Assembly: GCA_013152695.1 (NCBI GenBank)
Contig: JAADFV010000235.1
Location: 1 to 7,647 of the forward strand
Reading direction: 5' to 3'
DNA from: Chloroflexota bacterium
GTDB taxonomy: Bacteria; Chloroflexota; Anaerolineae; J102
Length of the DNA stretch: 7,647 bases
Both the position numbers and the translations under genes were made by a program. The notes beneath the pieces are model-generated. The model ran no database searches. It was not told the origin of the DNA and worked only from the letters and a program-made list of their open reading frames with translations. Positions 4,614 to 7,647 of this stretch are shown one piece after another; the first letter of the stretch is position 1, and each line of letters opens with the position of its first letter.

Positions 4614-7442
4614 TCAGCGTAGAGCCAGGGGGGTATAAACGTGGTATCGGTCAAAGTTGAATAAGTAGCAGACGTAAGCGTCAGGCGTGGTTGCCGCATT
4701 GCGCCGGTCGGTCCAGACTACGACGGCATTGCCATTGGCATCCATGGCAACATCCGGATCTGTTTGCAAAGCCGTACCAGTATCGGTGTTGATGCGCTGA
4801 TTTGTTTCCCAACCGCTGCCATCATCCTTGAACCATGCGATGAAAATGTCAGAGTTGCCGTTACGGTTATCCTCCCAGGTGGCCATTACAGAATAGGGTG
4901 AGAGGGCGAGATGTGGCTTGTGCTGGGCAGCAGGGCCGTTGTCATCGTTGATCGGTTGCGGTGAACTCCAGGGGCTGGCAGTAGCTAGGGCGCGCTGGCT
5001 GTAGTAGATGTCAGGAGCAGTAGCGGCATGACGGCTGTCTTCCCATGCTACGATTAGCTGCCCTCTGCGACTGACGACTAGATCCGGTCGCGCCGGCTTA
5101 GCCGTGGCGGGCATAGGCGCAGCGACCACTTCCGGAATAGTCCAGGTACTGGATCCGGCCTGTAAATGAGAAACAAGAAGCAATTGGACGGGTCCCCGCT
5201 GCTCAACCCAGACAACGTGTACATTTCCCTGGGCGTCGCTGGCTATGGCAGGCTGGGTTTGCACCCCCAAACTGCTGGGATGCAGACGCTGGGCCGGTTC
5301 CCAATTGCTGGAACCATGGAGGCGGCGACTCCAGAAAATGTCGGGTGTACCCGTGCGATCATCCTCCCAAACCACGAACATGGTGGCATCGCGAGTAATG
5401 GTCACAGCAGGATTCTGCTGGGTCTTTGGAGGAGTGCTGTCGGTATTCACCTGCACGGGCCCGATCCAGGTGGTGCTGCCCGCGGGTCGGAAACTTGCCC
5501 AAATATCGGAATCTCCGCCGTTGATGGCATGCCACACGGCAAGGGTCTCGCCTCGTGGACCTACGGCGAGAGCAGGAGAGGCCGTGTTGGCCAGATCGGA
5601 GCCAGGCACAGCAATGTCTCCGTGCCACTGCCCTGACCAGGGCGTTAGCAAAGCCCCGAATAGGCTGGCCTGCCCACCACGATCATCCCCCCAAACTGCA
5701 AAAGCGTTCCCCAGGCGATCGACAGCGACGGCAGGTCGAGCCTGAGCCGCTGCTGCTGACTGTTGGGCTAAGGGAACATCACATTGAGGGCGTGGTAAGG
5801 GAGTGAAAATCGGTGTAGGGGTGAGGGTGGCGGTGGGAGTCGCCGTAGCAGGAACAGTGGCCGTCGCCGTAGGTGTGGCCGTCGCTGCTGTCGTCGGTGT
5901 AAAAGTCGGCGTGGGTGTATCTGTTGCACCCGGTGGCGGCGTTGGTGTCGAAGTCGGCGTGGGCCCAGGCGTGGGTGTATCCGTCGGCGGCGAGGTTGGC
6001 GTGGCCGTGGGCGGAAGTGTGGGAGTCCAGGTGGGGGTGAAGCTTGGTGTAAAGGTAGGAGTGTAGGTCGGAACAGGTGTGTCAGTAGGAGTGCTGGTGG
6101 CAGCGGGATTAGGCGTCGGCGTAGGTGTCGCCGTAGGAGCACTGACTACAGCCGCCACAGCCGCGGCAGCATCGATGCGTCCATAGCCTGAGAACTCATC
6201 CCAGCCAGCAGCCTGCACATCGACCGCCGTACTGGTGATGATGTCTTCGAGATCATCGGGACCCAGTGAGGGATCAAGGGAAAGGAGTAAGGCAGCGAGG
6301 CCAGCAACATGCGGCGCAGCTTGACTGGTTCCTGATAGCCAGGCATAGTCGTAGCCGCTTCCGCGCCAGTAAGCGCCGACAATCCAGTGTTCGGGGTTAC
6401 TGTCGTAGCTATCCGAGGGGTCGCCGCCCGGAGCGGCAACATCCACATAGCTGCCACTGTTGGAATAGCTGGCGTGACCATCACTATTATCGGTAGAAGC
6501 TACGGCCACGACATGGTTATAAGCAGCGGGATAAGAGGTAGGATTGCCGGATTCGTAATCGTTGCCGGCGGCCGCGACAATGAAAACGCCATGGCTGTAG
6601 GCATAATCAATAGCATCCTCTAGCGTCGAGCTGGTGCTGCTCCCCCCCAAACTCATGTTGATAATATCGGCGCCGTTATCGACCGCCCAACGGATGCCAT
6701 CGGCAACACCACTTATGGCGCCGCTCCCCCCCGAATCCAATACTTTGACCGGCATCACTTTGGCATTCCAGGTGACGCCAGTGATCCCTTCGTTGTTGTC
6801 GCTAACGGCCGCAGCAATGCTAGCTACATGCGTTCCATGACCCTGATCATCAGAAGCATCGGCATCATTGTTGATGAAGTCATAACCGGAAACGATATGA
6901 GCGGCGAGGTCGGGATGCGTAAGGTCCACGCCGGTATCGATAATGGCGATGGTGATGCTGTTGCTTCCCGTCGTCGTGTCCCAGGCCGTATCAGCATTGA
7001 TGTAAGGTAATTGCCACTGATAGTCTGCATAATACGTGTCGTTAGGAGTCACAACAGAGGTTGTAGGAAAGGCATGCAGCAGGTAATCGGGCTCGGCATA
7101 ACGAATGCCCGGTTGGCGACTTAGGCGTTGCGCCAGTTTTAACTCTTCGCCTTCTGGGACGCGGACCAGTGTCAATCCCGGAGCAGCTAAAGACCTGATG
7201 GGTTCCAGTCCCAGACTTTCGATACTGGCTTCAGCCTTTGCTAGCGCCTCGGGTTCCATTTGTACGAGAATGCGGCCGGGGACGAAGTCCGGCCCGGAAG
7301 AGTGGGTAGGTGGTGATAAACGCAGGTGCGGCGCTGGTGGTATGGCACTTGGGCTGGCTGCCCATACGATCACAGATGCCAGTAATAAAGCGCATAATGC
7401 AACGAAAAGGAACGACCAGAAACGCTTTCGAAACAGCAACAC
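4614..7442 (-). CDS. Secreted subtilisin-like serine protease (S8) with Thr-Pro linker and seven-repeat propeller domain
   Basis: A 942-residue exported preproprotein. Residues 1-28 are a signal peptide (RKR, hydrophobic core, cut near VWA-AS). Residues ~53-125 ([10 protein letters not shown] ... [12 protein letters not shown]) are an I9-like propeptide. Residues ~140-430 are the catalytic domain with the full triad: D169 (IIDTGVD), H202 (GHGTHVA) and S373 ([11 protein letters not shown]), plus oxyanion N294 (AAGND). Residues ~435-548 are a Thr-Pro-rich linker. Residues ~565-925 are seven ~54-residue repeats (PxxAxxxxGNxxxVWxDxR...DI) that should fold as a beta-propeller. The tail is VYTPLALR. 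The only two mature cysteines, C554 and C925, flank the propeller. Start: GTG 7442 with AGGAGG six bases upstream. The gene stands alone. It probably digests extracellular or surface-bound protein, with the propeller binding a partner or polymer. The protease call is sure; the propeller's ligand is unknown. Confidence 0.95.
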   Translation of the reverse strand: MLLFRKRFWSFLFVALCALLLASVIVWAASPSAIPPAPHLRLSPPTHSSGPDFVPGRILVQMEPEALAKAEASIESLGLEPIRSLAAPGLTLVRVPEGEELKLAQRLSRQPGIRYAEPDYLLHAFPTTSVVTPNDTYYADYQWQLPYINADTAWDTTTGSNSITIAIIDTGVDLTHPDLAAHIVSGYDFINNDADASDDQGHGTHVASIAAAVSDNNEGITGVTWNAKVMPVKVLDSGGSGAISGVADGIRWAVDNGADIINMSLGGSSTSSTLEDAIDYAYSHGVFIVAAAGNDYESGNPTSYPAAYNHVVAVASTDNSDGHASYSNSGSYVDVAAPGGDPSDSYDSNPEHWIVGAYWRGSGYDYAWLSGTSQAAPHVAGLAALLLSLDPSLGPDDLEDIITSTAVDVQAAGWDEFSGYGRIDAAAAVAAVVSAPTATPTPTPNPAATSTPTDTPVPTYTPTFTPSFTPTWTPTLPPTATPTSPPTDTPTPGPTPTSTPTPPPGATDTPTPTFTPTTAATATPTATATVPATATPTATLTPTPIFTPLPRPQCDVPLAQQSAAAAQARPAVAVDRLGNAFAVWGDDRGGQASLFGALLTPWSGQWHGDIAVPGSDLANTASPALAVGPRGETLAVWHAINGGDSDIWASFRPAGSTTWIGPVQVNTDSTPPKTQQNPAVTITRDATMFVVWEDDRTGTPDIFWSRRLHGSSNWEPAQRLHPSSLGVQTQPAIASDAQGNVHVVWVEQRGPVQLLLVSHLQAGSSTWTIPEVVAAPMPATAKPARPDLVVSRRGQLIVAWEDSRHAATAPDIYYSQRALATASPWSSPQPINDDNGPAAQHKPHLALSPYSVMATWEDNRNGNSDIFIAWFKDDGSGWETNQRINTDTGTALQTDPDVAMDANGNAVVVWTDRRNAATTPDAYVCYLFNFDRYHVYTPLALR
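4668..5750 (-). repeat. Seven-fold WxDxR protein repeat (propeller blades) inside the protease gene
   Basis: The repeats begin at Pro 570, 623, 678, 731, 786, 843 and 896, a steady 53-57-residue step. The key Trp follows 13-14 residues later in each (W584, W637, W692, W745, W800, W856, W910). Most blades then show D/E-D-x-R and a DI(F/W/Y) strand. Sequence divergence between blades is high, so this is an old protein repeat, not a recent DNA duplication. Confidence 0.8.
5799..6140 (-). repeat. Low-complexity Thr-Pro linker coding repeat
   Basis: Residues ~435-548 consist mainly of TPT, TAT and PTPTP units with scattered F, W, Y and D. The DNA is a degenerate GGTGT/CGGTG tract on the plus strand. 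It separates the protease from the propeller as an extended, probably glycosylatable spacer. Confidence 0.85.
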
Positions 7443-7448
7443 AATCGA

Positions 7449-7454
7449 CCTCCT
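7449..7454 (-). promoter_or_regulatory. Ribosome binding site AGGAGG deciding a GTG start
   Basis: A full-consensus AGGAGG on the minus strand, six bases before GTG 7442-7440. The adjacent TTG codon is spaced less well, so GTG is taken as the start. Confidence 0.85.
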
Positions 7455-7544
7455 GTAACAGTGAAATAGGAAAATATCAAAATTTCTTCTGCCCTAGTTG
7501 CCGACGCGAAGAATTAATGCGCGGCAAAGCTAACGCTTATTTCT

Positions 7545-7573
7545 TATTTATCTAGACGCACGATGATTCACAA
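7545..7573 (-). promoter_or_regulatory. Possible promoter of the protease gene
   Basis: Minus-strand TTGTGA (7573-7568), 17 bp, TAAATA (7550-7545). Each box is only a moderate match, but the spacing is ideal and the flank is AT-rich. The leader would be ~100 nt and includes a weak hairpin (GCCGCG/CGCG-T-CGGC) around 7499-7526. Confidence 0.33.
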
Positions 7574-7588
7574 ATGATACGCTGATGA

Positions 7589-7647
7589 GAGGAAGCTGGG
7601 GGTAGGAAATCGGGGGGAGGGAGCAGGAAGTAAGAAGCAGGGAGTAA
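7589..7647 (+). repeat. Array of at least eight 7-bp purine repeats, running off the window
   Basis: In-phase heptamers on the plus strand: gaggaag, ctggggg, taggaaa, tcggggg, gagggag, caggaag, taagaag, cagggag, then taa at the edge. The right-hand units match the YARGRAG consensus best; the left-hand ones are worn. It lies upstream of the protease promoter candidate and has the same unit as the array at 384-418 in inverse orientation. Confidence 0.78.

Noticed and set aside
5803..6066. Val-Gly-rich plus-strand open frame
   Set aside because: It is the antisense of the Thr-Pro linker codons, and its composition is fully explained by that.
7589..7647. CRISPR array or G-quadruplex
   Set aside because: Units are 7 bp with no spacers, so it is not CRISPR. 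G-runs of three or more are too few and too far apart for a convincing three-tetrad quadruplex.

Overview
The window looks like a chromosomal segment from a filamentous, GC-moderate bacterium, most likely of the phylum Chloroflexota (Anaerolineae/Caldilineae/Ardenticatenia side). This rests on the style of the proteins and not on a marker gene. There is a MetV-like/MetF fusion reductase. There is a large secreted subtilase with a long Thr-Pro linker, a WEDxR propeller and a C-terminal Tyr-Thr-Pro-Leu-Ala-Leu-Arg tail. There are also short heptanucleotide purine arrays of the kind seen between genes in filamentous bacteria. The phylum call is an inference.

Layout from left to right. (a) 1-421 is a graveyard. 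It holds a PIN-domain (VapC-type) toxin remnant broken by two frameshifts (+), then the last ~55 codons of an IS200/IS605-type TnpA transposase (-). The TnpA remnant is cut off at its N-terminal side by five 7-bp repeats. (b) 425-463 is a strong hairpin terminator that serves the next gene. (c) 507-1994 (-) is a MetV-MetF fusion, a methylenetetrahydrofolate reductase, behind a very good sigma70-type promoter and a ~130-nt leader able to form an 8-bp stem. (d) 2359-3579 (+) is a DUF89/ARMT1-type metal-dependent phosphatase, divergent from the reductase. (e) 3825-4265 (+) is a small DUF4332 helix-hairpin-helix protein, followed by a textbook terminator. (f) 4510-4593 (+) is tRNA-Leu(UAA) with its own promoter and an odd acceptor end. 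(g) 4614-7442 (-) is the 942-residue secreted subtilase, convergent with the tRNA and only ~20 bp from it. (h) 7443-7647 holds the protease upstream region and a second, longer 7-bp purine array that runs off the window.

The intact genes do not form one pathway: one-carbon metabolism, metabolite repair, an unknown small protein, translation and an extracellular protease sit side by side as mostly single-gene units. I see no convincing new multi-gene system. The points most worth a second look are the structured leader of the reductase, the abnormal tRNA-Leu acceptor stem, the seven-repeat propeller and possible sorting tail of the protease, and the matching heptad arrays at the two ends of the window.
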